A stretch of DNA of 64,000 nucleotides from Qipengyuania pelagi (GCF_009827295.1 NZ_WTYD01000001.1:1674001-1738000); one strand, 5' to 3'; shown: positions 47,607-58,069, numbered from the stretch's first letter. The notes: generated by a model from the letters alone, not told the origin. Numbers and translations: made by a program.

Positions 47607-49418
47607 TCAGCCGGGTTTTACGGGCAGACAATCGAAGGCTACGCTCAAACGGCGCGCTGCCCTGTCGATCGGAACGGTTCCGTGCCACATCGAGGATGGG
47701 AATAGCACCAGACTTCCTTCCTGTGGCGTGATCGTCTTTCGCGGTGACAGACCGATTCCAAGTTCGCTGGGTGGCTGGCCAAGCACGAGTTTTCCGGCAC
47801 TATCGTTGGCCCCCGATCCACGCGGTGCCTCAGGAACGGTCAAATGCAGAGCGGAACTGATCCATCCGGCTGGATGGACATGCGAAAGGTGGAAACCTTC
47901 GTCTTTCAAGCGAACGGACCACGAGCCCACAAAGCGGATATCCTCCGCTTTTCGCCGGTAGAACGGATGGTCATTATCGTCAGGCAAGTTTGCCGCGTAA
48001 TCACGGACGTGGGCTCTGATTTCGTCACGCAGCTGCGCAATCTCCGCCCTATCAAGCCGGAACAATGCGCCTTCGGTTTGCGTGCCCTTCCGTAAACTTT
48101 GATCGAGAGGATGATTGGAAGCACGATGAAGATGCTCGAGGCAAAGCCTCAGTTCTTCTAATTTTTCGGGAGCTGAAAGATAGTCGAGAGGGCGTTGTTC
48201 GACTTGTCTCTCATAGTCATGAAGCCAAAATTCCCGGTCATCGTCGAGAAGCCTCCAAGCAAGCCCCAGATAGGCCCAACCGAACTGACCTTTCGGGTCT
48301 AGCGTAGTGCTGCGCAACGCTGCAGCCTCCGCTTGTTCGGGCTCAGCGCGGCGAAGTGCGTTCCGGGCGCGAGAATCCCAGAAATGCGGCAATCGATCCA
48401 TAATGGGCTCGATCCGTTGGAACAGCATCTCCGCTTTTTGTGCGTCCGAGATTTCGCTCAAAGCGATCGCTTCGAAATAATCGATGTTCGAATTCGCACC
48501 GAAGCGGGATCTGGCCTTCTCCGCGAGAGAGATCGTCATCTCGAAGTCGCGCGAACTGATTGTCAACGACAACCAATTCTCCCAGATCGCCCATTCATCC
48601 GGCCACTGGGCGACGAGGGCGCGATAGCTGCGATACGGATCCTTTCCAGTCGCATATTCCACCGCAAGTCGGGCAAGAGCGCGATGGGCCGCAAAGTATC
48701 CCGGCACTTCGCGCGCAAGCCGCTCATAACGCTCTTCAGCCTCTGCAACCCGCCCGTTATCCAACAGGGTTCCGGCAAGAATTTCTGCGAATTCAGGCGC
48801 CCCGCGAAAGCGCGCTTCATGTGCGACCAAAAATTCGAGAGCTTCTGGCGATCTTCCCAACTCTCGCAAAGTCTCGGCAAATCGCACTACGGCGACGAGA
48901 TTACCCGGATCAATTTGCGATGAAACTTGGAAATGTTCCGATGCAGATTTGCTATCTCCAGCCTCATGCAAGACCGCAGCCAAGGCGTTGTGAAGCAAGG
49001 GTGATTTTGATTTTACTTGGAGAGCGCGCCTAAGCACCCTCTCCGCACCTTCGAATTCCCCTTCCGAAGCCGCGAGCCGACCGGCATTCACGCTCGCTTC
49101 GGTATAGCTGACATCCTTCTCGATAGCTTGCTCGAAGGCGTGTCTCGCTTTTTCTCTCGATCCGGCGTCTTGTAGTGCCAAGCCTAGGCTGTTGTGAATT
49201 TCGGCACTATCGATCCCCATCGAAATCGCTTTTTCGAAAGCCTCGACCGCAGCGGCCGGGTTCCCTGCCCGGCGACGGATGATACCGGCCAAATGCCACG
49301 CTGGCGCTGATGCCGAGCCAGCACCGATCAAGGCCTCGATCTGCTGCAGGGCCGGAGCTACAGCGCCCCGCTCTAAAAGGGCGTGAATGTCCGCTAGCTG
49401 GTGCGAATTCTGAGTCAA
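47607..49418 (-). CDS. TPR-repeat protein with C-terminal 2OG-Fe(II) oxygenase domain (PF13759-like)
   Basis: 603 residues. Residues 1-400 are tetratricopeptide repeats (for example AVEAFEKAISMGIDSAEIHNSLGLAL). The last 100 residues match the putative 2OG-Fe(II) oxygenase 5 pattern: HLSHVHPAGWISSALHL (H513, H515), then EGSLVLFPSSMWHGTVP (H579) and RRLSVAFD (R589 or R590 for 2-oxoglutarate). TTG start with no clear ribosome-binding site. No signal peptide, so it is cytosolic. Composition is more A/T-rich than its neighbours. In sphingomonads such genes often lie beside TonB-dependent receptors, as here; the hydroxylated target is unknown. Confidence 0.82.
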   Translation of the reverse strand: MTQNSHQLADIHALLERGAVAPALQQIEALIGAGSASAPAWHLAGIIRRRAGNPAAAVEAFEKAISMGIDSAEIHNSLGLALQDAGSREKARHAFEQAIEKDVSYTEASVNAGRLAASEGEFEGAERVLRRALQVKSKSPLLHNALAAVLHEAGDSKSASEHFQVSSQIDPGNLVAVVRFAETLRELGRSPEALEFLVAHEARFRGAPEFAEILAGTLLDNGRVAEAEERYERLAREVPGYFAAHRALARLAVEYATGKDPYRSYRALVAQWPDEWAIWENWLSLTISSRDFEMTISLAEKARSRFGANSNIDYFEAIALSEISDAQKAEMLFQRIEPIMDRLPHFWDSRARNALRRAEPEQAEAAALRSTTLDPKGQFGWAYLGLAWRLLDDDREFWLHDYERQVEQRPLDYLSAPEKLEELRLCLEHLHRASNHPLDQSLRKGTQTEGALFRLDRAEIAQLRDEIRAHVRDYAANLPDDNDHPFYRRKAEDIRFVGSWSVRLKDEGFHLSHVHPAGWISSALHLTVPEAPRGSGANDSAGKLVLGQPPSELGIGLSPRKTITPQEGSLVLFPSSMWHGTVPIDRAARRLSVAFDCLPVKPG

Positions 49419-49473
49419 AAGACGGATGCCATGCGAAGAACGGCCCTTTTATCGATACTGGGTTCTACCGGAT

Positions 49474-49489
49474 ATCGAATAAATTCGAT
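49474..49489. promoter_or_regulatory. Inverted repeat upstream of the TPR/2OG gene
   Basis: ATCGAAT-AA-ATTCGAT, seven-base perfect arms with a two-base spacer, 56 bases before the TTG start. Its size and position suit a dimeric repressor site; no regulator is identified. Confidence 0.35.
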
Positions 49490-49551
49490 GTGTCAGCTTT
49501 TTGGAGTTAGCTCGTCCGGCAGGCTTGGCATCCAAGCGTTTGGCCAAGCCT

Positions 49552-52131
49552 CTACTCCACCACCATCTCCAACGCCCCATCCCCCTCGTCGATCTTGACG
49601 GTGCTGCCATCCGGCACCTCTCCGCGCAGCATCTTGTCGGCGAGCGGGTCCTGGACGTAGCGCTGCACCGCGCGCTTGAGGGGCCGGGCGCCATAGACCG
49701 GGTCGTAGCCCACCCGGCCGAGCCAGCGTTTCGCCGCTTCGGTCAGGTCGAGCGTTATCTTGCGGTCCTTCAGCAGCTTCTGCACCCGCGCGACCTGGAT
49801 TTCGACGATCGGGGCCATGTGTTCCTGGCCGAGGCGATGGAACAGGATGATCTCGTCTAGGCGATTGAGGAATTCGGGGCGGAAATGCCCGCGAACCACA
49901 TCCATCACCTGCGGTTCGACGTCCTCCACCTGCTGGTCGTCGGTCATCTGGGCGAGATACTGGCTGCCGAGGTTCGACGTCAGGATGATCAGCGTGTTCG
50001 AGAAATCGACCACCCTGCCCTGCCCGTCGGTCAGGCGCCCATCATCGAGCACCTGGAGCAGCACGTTGAAGACATCCGTGTGCGCCTTCTCGACCTCGTC
50101 GAACAGGACCACCTGATAGGGCCGCCGCCGAACCGCCTCGGTCAGGACGCCGCCTTCCTCATAGCCGACATAGCCCGGAGGCGCGCCGATCAGGCGGGCG
50201 ACCGCGTGCTTCTCCATGAACTCGCTCATGTCGATGCGCACCATCGCCTGATCGTCGTCGAACAGGAAGCGCGCGAGCGCCTTGGTCAGCTCGGTCTTGC
50301 CGACGCCGGTCGGGCCGAGGAACAGGAAGCTGCCGAGCGGGCGGTTCGGGTCCTGTAGCCCAGCCCGCGCGCGGCGCACCGCCTTCGAGACCGCGTCGAT
50401 TGCCTGAGACTGGCCGATCACCCGCTTGCCGAGAATTTCCTCCATCTGGAGCAGCTTCTCGCGCTCGCCTTCCAGCATCCGGTCCATCGGAATACCCGTC
50501 CAGCGGCTGACGACGCCTGCGATGTCGTCCTCGGTGACCTCTTCCCGAAGCAGTGCATTCTCGGTCTGGCCGGACGCTTCGTCGAGTTTCTTTTCAAGCT
50601 CGGGAATGCGCCCGTAGGACAATTCCCCCGCCCTCGCGAGATCACCCGCGCGCTGCGCCTGTTCGAGTTCCAGCCGCGCCGCGTCGAGATCTTCCTTGAT
50701 GCGCGCTTCGGCGTGGATCTTGTCGCGTTCGTTCTGCCACCGCGTGGTCAGTTCGCTGGACTGCTGTTCCAGTTCGGACAATTCCTTGCGCAGCGCCTCG
50801 AGCCAGTCGCGCGAGGCGGTGTCGCTTTCCTTCTGGAGCGCCTGTTCCTCGATCTTGAGCTGGATGATCCGGCGGTCGAGGCCTTCGATCTCCTCGGGCT
50901 TCGATTCCACCTCCATGCGGATACGGCTCGCCGCCTCGTCCATCAGGTCGATGGCCTTGTCGGGCAGGAAGCGGTTCTGGATGTAGCGGTTGGAGAGCTG
51001 CGCCGCCGCCACGATCGCCCCGTCGGTGATGCGCACGCCGTGGTGCAGCTCGTATTTCTCCTTGATGCCGCGCAGGATCGAGATCGTGTCCTCGACGCTC
51101 GGCTCCTCGATATAGACGGGCTGGAAACGCCGCTGGAGAGCCGGGTCCTTCTCGACATATTTCTGGTATTCGTCGAGCGTCGTCGCGCCGATGCAGTGCA
51201 GTTCGCCCCGGCTGAGCGCGGGCTTCAAGAGATTGCCTGCATCCATCGACCCTTCCGAAGCGCCCGCCCCGATCAGCGTGTGCATCTCGTCGATGAACAG
51301 GATGATCTGCCCGTCGGCGCCTTTCACCTCGTCCAGCACGGCCTTCAACCGCTCCTCGAATTCGCCGCGATATTTCGCGCCCGCGATGAGCGCGCCGAGG
51401 TCGAGCGACATCAGCGTGCGGTTCTTCAGGGAATCCGGCACGTCGCCATTGGCGATGCGCAGGGCCAGCCCTTCCGCGATCGCGGTCTTGCCCGTGCCGG
51501 GTTCGCCGATGAGAGCGGGATTGTTCTTGGTCCGCCGGGCGAGGATCTGCACGGTGCGACGGATTTCCTCGTCGCGGCCGATGACGGGGTCCAGCTTCCC
51601 GTCACGCGCCGCCTGGGTCAGGTCGCGGGCGTATTTCTCCATCGCGTCATAAGCCTGTTCGGCATTGGCGCTGTCGGCGCGCCGCCCGCCGCGCAGTTCC
51701 GAAATCGCCGCTTCGAGCTTGGCTGGATCGACCTGGCCCGCCTTCAGGGCCTGCCCCGCCGACGTCGTGGTGGCGAGCGCCAGAGCGACAAGGAGCCGTT
51801 CCACCGTCACATAGGCATCGCCCGATTTCTGCGCGATCTGTTCGGCCTGATCGAGCACGCGCACCGCGTCGTTATCCAGCCCCGGCGTCGCCTGCGCGCC
51901 GCCGCCGGTCACCGCCGGAAGCTTTCCGAGCGCCGCATCGACCGCATCTTCCACCATGCGCGGCTGGCCGCCCGCGCGCGCGATCAGGCCCGAGGCCATG
52001 CCTTCGCTGTCCTCGATCATCGCCTTCAGAAGATGCGCGGGAGAAATACGCTGGTGGTTCATGCGGATCGCGACGGTCTGCGCGGCCTGCAGGAAGCCCT
52101 TGGCGCGATCGGTGAATTTTTCGAGATTCAT
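49552..52131 (-). CDS. clpB: ATP-dependent disaggregase ClpB
   Basis: 859-residue hexameric AAA+ chaperone that rescues aggregated proteins with DnaK. The Clp N-domain (1-145), the first AAA+ module with [15 protein letters not shown], the coiled-coil middle domain (about 410-525) and the second module with [15 protein letters not shown] are all complete. ATG at 52131 with AAAGG upstream. A heat-shock-like promoter lies just before it. Confidence 0.96.
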   Translation of the reverse strand: MNLEKFTDRAKGFLQAAQTVAIRMNHQRISPAHLLKAMIEDSEGMASGLIARAGGQPRMVEDAVDAALGKLPAVTGGGAQATPGLDNDAVRVLDQAEQIAQKSGDAYVTVERLLVALALATTTSAGQALKAGQVDPAKLEAAISELRGGRRADSANAEQAYDAMEKYARDLTQAARDGKLDPVIGRDEEIRRTVQILARRTKNNPALIGEPGTGKTAIAEGLALRIANGDVPDSLKNRTLMSLDLGALIAGAKYRGEFEERLKAVLDEVKGADGQIILFIDEMHTLIGAGASEGSMDAGNLLKPALSRGELHCIGATTLDEYQKYVEKDPALQRRFQPVYIEEPSVEDTISILRGIKEKYELHHGVRITDGAIVAAAQLSNRYIQNRFLPDKAIDLMDEAASRIRMEVESKPEEIEGLDRRIIQLKIEEQALQKESDTASRDWLEALRKELSELEQQSSELTTRWQNERDKIHAEARIKEDLDAARLELEQAQRAGDLARAGELSYGRIPELEKKLDEASGQTENALLREEVTEDDIAGVVSRWTGIPMDRMLEGEREKLLQMEEILGKRVIGQSQAIDAVSKAVRRARAGLQDPNRPLGSFLFLGPTGVGKTELTKALARFLFDDDQAMVRIDMSEFMEKHAVARLIGAPPGYVGYEEGGVLTEAVRRRPYQVVLFDEVEKAHTDVFNVLLQVLDDGRLTDGQGRVVDFSNTLIILTSNLGSQYLAQMTDDQQVEDVEPQVMDVVRGHFRPEFLNRLDEIILFHRLGQEHMAPIVEIQVARVQKLLKDRKITLDLTEAAKRWLGRVGYDPVYGARPLKRAVQRYVQDPLADKMLRGEVPDGSTVKIDEGDGALEMVVE

Positions 52132-52163
52132 GCGTGATTACCTTTGCTGGACTGTCTCGACCG

Positions 52164-52191
52164 ATATGGTGTGGCCAATAAGCAACACAAG
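52164..52191 (-). promoter_or_regulatory. Candidate sigma32 promoter of clpB
   Basis: On the minus strand: CTTGTG (52191-52186, 4 of 6 against CTTGAA), a 14-base spacer, then CACCATAT (52171-52164, 7 of 8 against CCCCATNT). Predicted start of transcription is about 25 bases before the clpB ATG. Confidence 0.45.
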
Positions 52192-52352
52192 TGCGGCACT
52201 CTCTTTTTCAAGCTCTCGGAGCGGTGTGTTAGCGGAATATAGGACCTGACGACCGACTGGATAGGTTTCGCGGAAATATTTCCCGCGCTTTTCCCGCACT
52301 GGGCTTGTTCCTGCGCCGCGCCCGTCTAGGCAGGGCGTAGGAGAGATTTCAT

Positions 52353-54605
52353 ATGCGAAAATGGTTGCCGCGCCTGGGCTTTGCCCTGCTGGTTGTAGTG
52401 CTCGCGGGCTTCGTCGCCCTGGCGACGTGGGAACCCTTCTTTGCGGCGCACGATGAAGATGCGGGATCGTCCGGCCGAATCTACAGCGCCGAGATCGTGC
52501 GTGACGAATTCGGCGTTCCGCATATTTACGGCGAAACCGATGCCGATGTCGCCTATGGCGTCGCGATCGCCCATGCCGAGGACGATTTCTTCACGCTACA
52601 GGACGTGATCGCGATGAGCCGCGGGCGCTATGGCGCCATCGCCGGGCAAGACGGCGCGCAGGTCGATTACGTCTATCACTTGTTGGACGCGCGCGGCACG
52701 GCGGAGCGGCGCTATCCCGCCCTTCCCGCCGACACCCGCGCCCTGTTCGAAGCCTATGCCAGCGGTCTCAACCAGTTCGCCGCAGAACATCCCGACGAAT
52801 TGAAGCTCGCCAATCTGTTTCCGATCGACGGGATGGACGTGGCGGCGGGCTTCGCGCTGCGCCAGCCTTTCTTCTTCGGCCTCAACAATGTCATCGGACC
52901 ATTGGTGGCGGGCGAGAAGCTGCGGCCCGAATTCGGCCCTGCGATCACGCCCGATCCCGCCGCCGACGATGACGGCATCCCCCCTGCCCGCGTGATCGAG
53001 GATACCACCGATCACAGCGCGGCGCTCGGGCAGGAACCCGCGCGCGCACCTCTGCCATTGGGGCAGGACGGTGCGCTGGCCGGCTCCAACGCCTTTGCCA
53101 TCGCGCCGGAGAAATCGGGCGGGCCGACCCTGCTCGTATCGAATGCCCACCAGCCCTGGCGCGGCGGCGTCGCCTGGTACGAACTCGTCGTCGAAAGCCA
53201 GGAAGGCTGGCATTATGCCGGGGCGAATTTCCCCGGCAGCCCGTTCCCCTTTCTCGGCCACAACGAGAATCTCGGCTGGACCAACACGGTCAACCGGCCC
53301 GACATGGTCGATGTCTACAAGCTCGTGATGGATGAGAGCGGGACGCGCTACCGCCTCGGCGACCGCTGGCTCGACCTCGAAGAGAAGACGGTCACCCTGC
53401 CCGTCAAGATGGGGCCGGTGGTCCTGCCGATCCGCCGTACGGTCTATCGCAGCGTGCACGGCCCGGTGGTGAAGAACGACAATGGCGTCTTCGCCTTCCG
53501 CTATGGCGGGATCGACAATCTCGGCCAGCTCGACGCCTATTACCGCCTCAACAAGGCGGAGGATTTCGCTGAGTGGGAGGCCGTGCTGGCCCGCATGGAC
53601 ATCCCCAGCACCAATTTCATCTACGGCGATCGCGAGGGCAATATCGCCTATGTCTACAACGCCGCCCTGCCCGACCGGAAGCCGGGCGTCGATTGGCGCG
53701 GCATCCTGCCCGGCGATGATCCCACGCTTATCTGGACCGGGCCGGTCGCCTATGAGCGCCTGCCGCGCTATTTCAACCCGGCGAGCGGATGGCTCTACAA
53801 TGCCAACAACACGCCTTACACCGCCGCCGGTCCGGGCAGCGACCTTTCGGCGGAGGATTTCGCGCCCGAACTCGGCGTCGAGATGAAGCAGACCAATCGC
53901 TCGCGCCGCGCGTGGAAATTGATGAGCGAATCCAGCCTGATCGACCGCGAGCGGCTGGAGCGGATCAAGTACGATACCGCCTACGAGCGAACCGGCTATC
54001 TCGCGCGGATGTTTAACGAGATGGCGGCGCTCGACCTGTCGGACGCGCCCGATCTCGCCAAGGCCCGCGATCTGCTGCTGACCTGGGATTTCACCGCCGA
54101 CAATGTCGGCAGCGCGGATGCGATCGCTCTTCTGACCGTGCGCGACTTCATGTCCGCGGAATACCAGAACAATCCCTGGCCCGACGCGCGCGAGGAACTG
54201 GCCGAGGCGGCCGATCACCTGATGACTCATTTCGGGCGGCTCGACCCACCGATGGGCGAATTGCTGCGCCTGCGCCAGGGGCCAGGCCCCTACGCGGTGG
54301 ATCTGCCGCTCGATGGCGGGTCGGACACGCTGCGCGCCTCGACCACCTGGGATGTCGCCGATGACGGCAGACTGGCCGTGCGCCACGGGGACAGTTTCAT
54401 CCAGTTCGTCGAGTGGCGGGATGGCGAGCGGGTGCGTTCGGAATCGATCCAGCCCTTCGGCGCGGCGACCACCAGGCCTCAGAACGCGCACTTCACCGAT
54501 CAGGCTACGCTGTTCGTCCAGCACCGCTTGAAGCCGGTCCATTTCTGGCGCGAGGATGTCCTCGCCAATGCCGCGTCTCGAAAGCTGGTGACGAACGCCC
54601 GCTGA
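52353..54605 (+). CDS. Penicillin acylase family (Ntn) amidase, possible acyl-homoserine-lactone acylase
   Basis: 750 residues. One N-terminal hydrophobic segment (residues 8-25) exports or anchors it in the periplasm. The precursor should self-cleave before the nucleophile S245 in LAGSNAFAIAP, giving an alpha chain (about 30-220), a linker and a beta chain. Downstream VSNAHQPW, NLGWTNTVNRPDMVD and YNANNTPY fit the family. AHL acylases of the PvdQ/QuiP type belong here, but the acyl specificity cannot be read. It is divergent from clpB across 221 bases. Confidence 0.87.
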   Translation: MRKWLPRLGFALLVVVLAGFVALATWEPFFAAHDEDAGSSGRIYSAEIVRDEFGVPHIYGETDADVAYGVAIAHAEDDFFTLQDVIAMSRGRYGAIAGQDGAQVDYVYHLLDARGTAERRYPALPADTRALFEAYASGLNQFAAEHPDELKLANLFPIDGMDVAAGFALRQPFFFGLNNVIGPLVAGEKLRPEFGPAITPDPAADDDGIPPARVIEDTTDHSAALGQEPARAPLPLGQDGALAGSNAFAIAPEKSGGPTLLVSNAHQPWRGGVAWYELVVESQEGWHYAGANFPGSPFPFLGHNENLGWTNTVNRPDMVDVYKLVMDESGTRYRLGDRWLDLEEKTVTLPVKMGPVVLPIRRTVYRSVHGPVVKNDNGVFAFRYGGIDNLGQLDAYYRLNKAEDFAEWEAVLARMDIPSTNFIYGDREGNIAYVYNAALPDRKPGVDWRGILPGDDPTLIWTGPVAYERLPRYFNPASGWLYNANNTPYTAAGPGSDLSAEDFAPELGVEMKQTNRSRRAWKLMSESSLIDRERLERIKYDTAYERTGYLARMFNEMAALDLSDAPDLAKARDLLLTWDFTADNVGSADAIALLTVRDFMSAEYQNNPWPDAREELAEAADHLMTHFGRLDPPMGELLRLRQGPGPYAVDLPLDGGSDTLRASTTWDVADDGRLAVRHGDSFIQFVEWRDGERVRSESIQPFGAATTRPQNAHFTDQATLFVQHRLKPVHFWREDVLANAASRKLVTNAR

Positions 54606-54666
54606 CGCGATAGCACTTGCGTTCAAGCTGCTGTCTCAATTCACGAAAATTTCCTTGGGGGTTATC

Positions 54667-57552
54667 ATGCGTATCAAGTCCATTCTCGCCGCGAGCGGCG
54701 CATCGCTCGTGCTCGCCGCCTGCACCACAACCGCGAACGACATGGACATGGCGAGCACGTCCACGTCCGCCGCTCCGATGGCCGATGCGGGCGACATGGG
54801 GACGGCCAAGCCCGCCGAACTCGCTTCGCTGATCGACGAGGTGGAAATCCCCTACGAGAAGTTCACGCTCCAGAACGGGCTCGACGTCATCGTCCATACC
54901 GACCGCAAGGCGCCCATCGTGGCGGTCGCGGTTTGGTACAATGTCGGGTCGAAGGACGAGCCCAAGGGCGAAAGCGGCTTTGCGCACCTGTTCGAACATC
55001 TGATGTTCAACGGATCGGAAAACGCGCCGGAAGACTACTTCCAGTACCTCCAGGAAATGGGCGCCACCGATTACAACGGCACCACCAATTTCGACCGCAC
55101 CAATTATTTCCAGACGGTCCCCACCGCCGCGCTGGAACGCGCGCTGTGGCTGGAAAGCGACCGGATGGGCTATCTGCTTGGCGCGGTGACCCAGCAAAAG
55201 CTCGATAACCAGCGCGGCGTCGTCCAGAACGAGAAGCGCCAGGGCGACAACCAGCCCGGCGGCCTCGTCTTCTACGAAATCATCAAGGCCCTCTTCCCGG
55301 CGCCCCACCCCTACGACCACACGCCGATCGGTTCGATGGCCGATCTCGATGCGGCGACGATGGACACCGTGCAAAAGTGGTTCCGCGACAATTACGGCCC
55401 GAACAACGCGACGCTCGTGCTCGCCGGCGATATCTCGCCCGAACAGGCGCGCCCGATGGTCGAGAAGTATTTCGGCCCGATCGCGCGCGGCCCGGTGAAC
55501 GAGCCCGCCATGGCCGAAATCACCGAGCTTTCCAGTGATGTACGCACGGTGATGAAGGATCAGGTCGCCGCGACCAATATCGCCAAATACTGGACCGCGC
55601 CGGGTATGCTCGACCGCGAATTGACCGCGCTGACCGTGGGCACGCAGATCCTCGGCGGCCTCGCCTCCAGCCGCCTCGACAATGCGCTGGTGCGCGACGA
55701 GAAGCTGGCCGTCGGCGTTTCGGCGGGCAATTTCAGCTTCCAGCGCGTCGGCATCCTCAATGTCAGCGCCACCGCGCGTCCCGGCGTCGATCCGGCGCTC
55801 GTCGAAAAACGCCTCAACGAACTGGTCGCCGATTTCATCCGCACCGGCCCGACCGAGGACGAGGTGCGCCGCGCCGCGACCAGCACCGTCTCCGGCACGA
55901 TCCGCGGCCTCGAGCAGGTTGGCGGTTTCGGCGGCAAGGCGGTCACGCTGGCATCGGGCGAAGTCCTGGCCGACGATCCCGACTATTTCGCCAAGCAGCT
56001 CGAAATCCTCGCCACGCTGACGCCGGGCGAGGTGCAGGCCGCGATGCAGCGCTGGATGACGCGCCCGTCGATGACGCTGGTCCTCGAACCGGGTGAGCGC
56101 GACGGGACTTATGAAGAGGCCGCGTCGGTGGCCGCCGCCCCGACCTCAGCCGAAGACGCCATTGCCGAAGAGCAGATCACCGTCACCAAGATCCGGCCCA
56201 AGCCGCCGATCGCGGGCACGGCGGAACTGGACTTCCCCGATGTCCAGCACGTCACGCTCGCCAACGGAATGCGCCTCAATTACGCGCAGCGCGACGCGGT
56301 GCCGGCGACTTACGTGACCATGTCCTTCGATGCCGGCAGCGCCGCCGATCCGCGCGACAAGCGTGGGCTCGAATCGCTGGCGCTCGGCCTGTTCGACGAA
56401 GGCACCACGACCATGAGCTCGCAGCAGATCGCCGAGGCGCGCGAACGGCTGGGCGCCAGCATCTCGACCGGCGGCGGTGTCGACCGGTCGAGCTTCACCC
56501 TGTCCTCGCTCTCCGCCAATCTGGTGCCTTCGCTCGAACTGATGAGCGACATCATCCGCAACCCCGCCTTCGCCGATGCGGAGATCGAGCGGGTCCGCAA
56601 CCAGCAGCTGACGGGCATCCAGCAGGAACTCCGCACGCCCCAGAGCATCGCTGCGCGCGCGCTCGCTCCGCTCGTCTACGGGGCGGACAATCCCTATGGC
56701 GGACCGGGCAGCGGCACCACGGAATCGGTCCAGTCGATCACCCGCGCGGACATCACCGGCTTCAAGGATCGCTGGATCCGGCCCGATAACGGCCAGGTCT
56801 TCGTGGTTTCCGATCGTCCGCTGAACGAAATCGTGACCGCGCTGAACGCCGTATTCGGTGACTGGCAGGCGCCGAACGTGGCGAAGGGCACCAAGAGCTT
56901 CGGCAGCATGGCCGCCATGCCGACCGAGCCGCGCGTGGTGCTGATCAACCGCCCCAACTCGCCGCAGAGCTTCATCCTCGGCGGGCAGCGCACGCCGGTC
57001 GATCCGCGTGAGCCGACCTATGTCGATTTCCTCAACGCCAATAACGCGCTGGGCGGTAATTTCCTCGCGCGCCTCAACATGAACCTGCGCGAGAGCAAGG
57101 GTTGGAGCTATGGCGTGCGCGGCGCGCCGCAGACCAATGAGAACGCGGTCGGCTACGTGATCTCGGCCCCGGTCCAGGCGGACCGGACGGGCGACGCGCT
57201 GGCCGAGCTGATCCGCGAGACCGGCGACTTCCTCGACAGCAACGGCGTCACCGATGCCGAACTGGAACGGATCGTCACGGCGCAGATCGGCGAATTGCCG
57301 GGCCAGTTCGAAACCTCGGGCGCGGTCCTCGGCGCGATGCAGCAGAACGCGCTCTACGGCCGCCCCGACAATTACTACGAGACGCTGGCGGCCCGCTACC
57401 GCGCGCAGACCGGCGAAAGCCTCGATGCGGCGGTTCGCGCGGCGATCGATCCCGATCGCTTCGTCTGGGTCGTGGTCGGCGATGCGAGCGTGGTGCGCCC
57501 GCAGCTCGACCAGCTCGGCCTCGACGTGGAAGTGCGCGAGATGGGCCAGTAA
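54667..57552 (+). CDS. M16 (pitrilysin) zinc peptidase, lipoprotein
   Basis: 961 residues. The signal MRIKSILAASGASLVLAAC has a good lipobox at C19, so it is anchored in the envelope. The first M16 half carries the inverted zinc motif HLFEH (H107, E110, H111); the second half (from about residue 530) has the fold without the motif, as is usual for two-domain family members. The ATG at 54667 is chosen over the ATG at 54655 because it precedes the signal peptide. Predicted to degrade peptides in the periplasm. Confidence 0.92.
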   Translation: MRIKSILAASGASLVLAACTTTANDMDMASTSTSAAPMADAGDMGTAKPAELASLIDEVEIPYEKFTLQNGLDVIVHTDRKAPIVAVAVWYNVGSKDEPKGESGFAHLFEHLMFNGSENAPEDYFQYLQEMGATDYNGTTNFDRTNYFQTVPTAALERALWLESDRMGYLLGAVTQQKLDNQRGVVQNEKRQGDNQPGGLVFYEIIKALFPAPHPYDHTPIGSMADLDAATMDTVQKWFRDNYGPNNATLVLAGDISPEQARPMVEKYFGPIARGPVNEPAMAEITELSSDVRTVMKDQVAATNIAKYWTAPGMLDRELTALTVGTQILGGLASSRLDNALVRDEKLAVGVSAGNFSFQRVGILNVSATARPGVDPALVEKRLNELVADFIRTGPTEDEVRRAATSTVSGTIRGLEQVGGFGGKAVTLASGEVLADDPDYFAKQLEILATLTPGEVQAAMQRWMTRPSMTLVLEPGERDGTYEEAASVAAAPTSAEDAIAEEQITVTKIRPKPPIAGTAELDFPDVQHVTLANGMRLNYAQRDAVPATYVTMSFDAGSAADPRDKRGLESLALGLFDEGTTTMSSQQIAEARERLGASISTGGGVDRSSFTLSSLSANLVPSLELMSDIIRNPAFADAEIERVRNQQLTGIQQELRTPQSIAARALAPLVYGADNPYGGPGSGTTESVQSITRADITGFKDRWIRPDNGQVFVVSDRPLNEIVTALNAVFGDWQAPNVAKGTKSFGSMAAMPTEPRVVLINRPNSPQSFILGGQRTPVDPREPTYVDFLNANNALGGNFLARLNMNLRESKGWSYGVRGAPQTNENAVGYVISAPVQADRTGDALAELIRETGDFLDSNGVTDAELERIVTAQIGELPGQFETSGAVLGAMQQNALYGRPDNYYETLAARYRAQTGESLDAAVRAAIDPDRFVWVVVGDASVVRPQLDQLGLDVEVREMGQ

Positions 57553-57650
57553 GGTCTAGTCGATCGCGCTTATTGACATTCGTGTCAGCAAGCGCGATTG
57601 AGCGGGCCGCGTTTTGAACTGCTTCAAACCTTTATTTCAGGAGAGCATAC

Positions 57651-57956
57651 ATGTCCGTAGCCGGAACCTACGATACCGTCGTCAAGAGCCCGATGGGCGA
57701 CCAGAAGGGCACTTTCACCGTCGTCCCCGGTGACGATGGCAACACCTTCACCGGCTCGATGGCCGGCGGCATGGGCTCGATGGACGTCAAGGACGGCACC
57801 ATCGCGGGCGATACGCTGAAGTGGAAGATGGACATGACCGTCCCCATGCCGATGACGCTCGACTGCGAAGCCACCGTGAATGGCGACCAGATGACCGGCA
57901 AGGTCAATGCGGGCGCATTCGGCGACATGGCCCTGACTGGCGAACGCCAGGGCTGA
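57651..57956 (+). CDS. Conserved-looking 101-residue protein of unknown function
   Basis: A small, glycine- and methionine-rich, all-beta-looking protein with no signal peptide (VAGTYDTVVKSPMGDQKGTF ... MTGKVNAGAFGDMALTGE). The regular alternation suggests a lipocalin-like or single-sheet barrel. A strong AGGAGA ribosome-binding site (six bases from the ATG) and a strong terminator frame it as an independent gene. I do not recognise a named family. Confidence 0.72.
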   Translation: MSVAGTYDTVVKSPMGDQKGTFTVVPGDDGNTFTGSMAGGMGSMDVKDGTIAGDTLKWKMDMTVPMPMTLDCEATVNGDQMTGKVNAGAFGDMALTGERQG

Positions 57957-57977
57957 TCGCCTTTCCGACCAACAGAT

Positions 57978-58013
57978 AGGGGCCGCCGGAGCGATCCGGC
58001 GGCCCCTTTCGTT
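57978..58013 (+). terminator. Terminator after the 101-residue protein
   Basis: AGGGGCCGCCGGA (57978-57990) pairs perfectly with TCCGGCGGCCCCT (57995-58007) across GCGA, then TTCGTTT. Confidence 0.88.
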
Positions 58014-58069
58014 TGGACCGCGCCCATGGGCCGGAACCGCCAGCCTTTCCGCCGTTTGATCTCACGAGC

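Noticed and set aside
50713..54626. Long antisense frames opposite clpB and the acylase gene
   Set aside because: Same composition artefact; the coding strands hold full family motifs.
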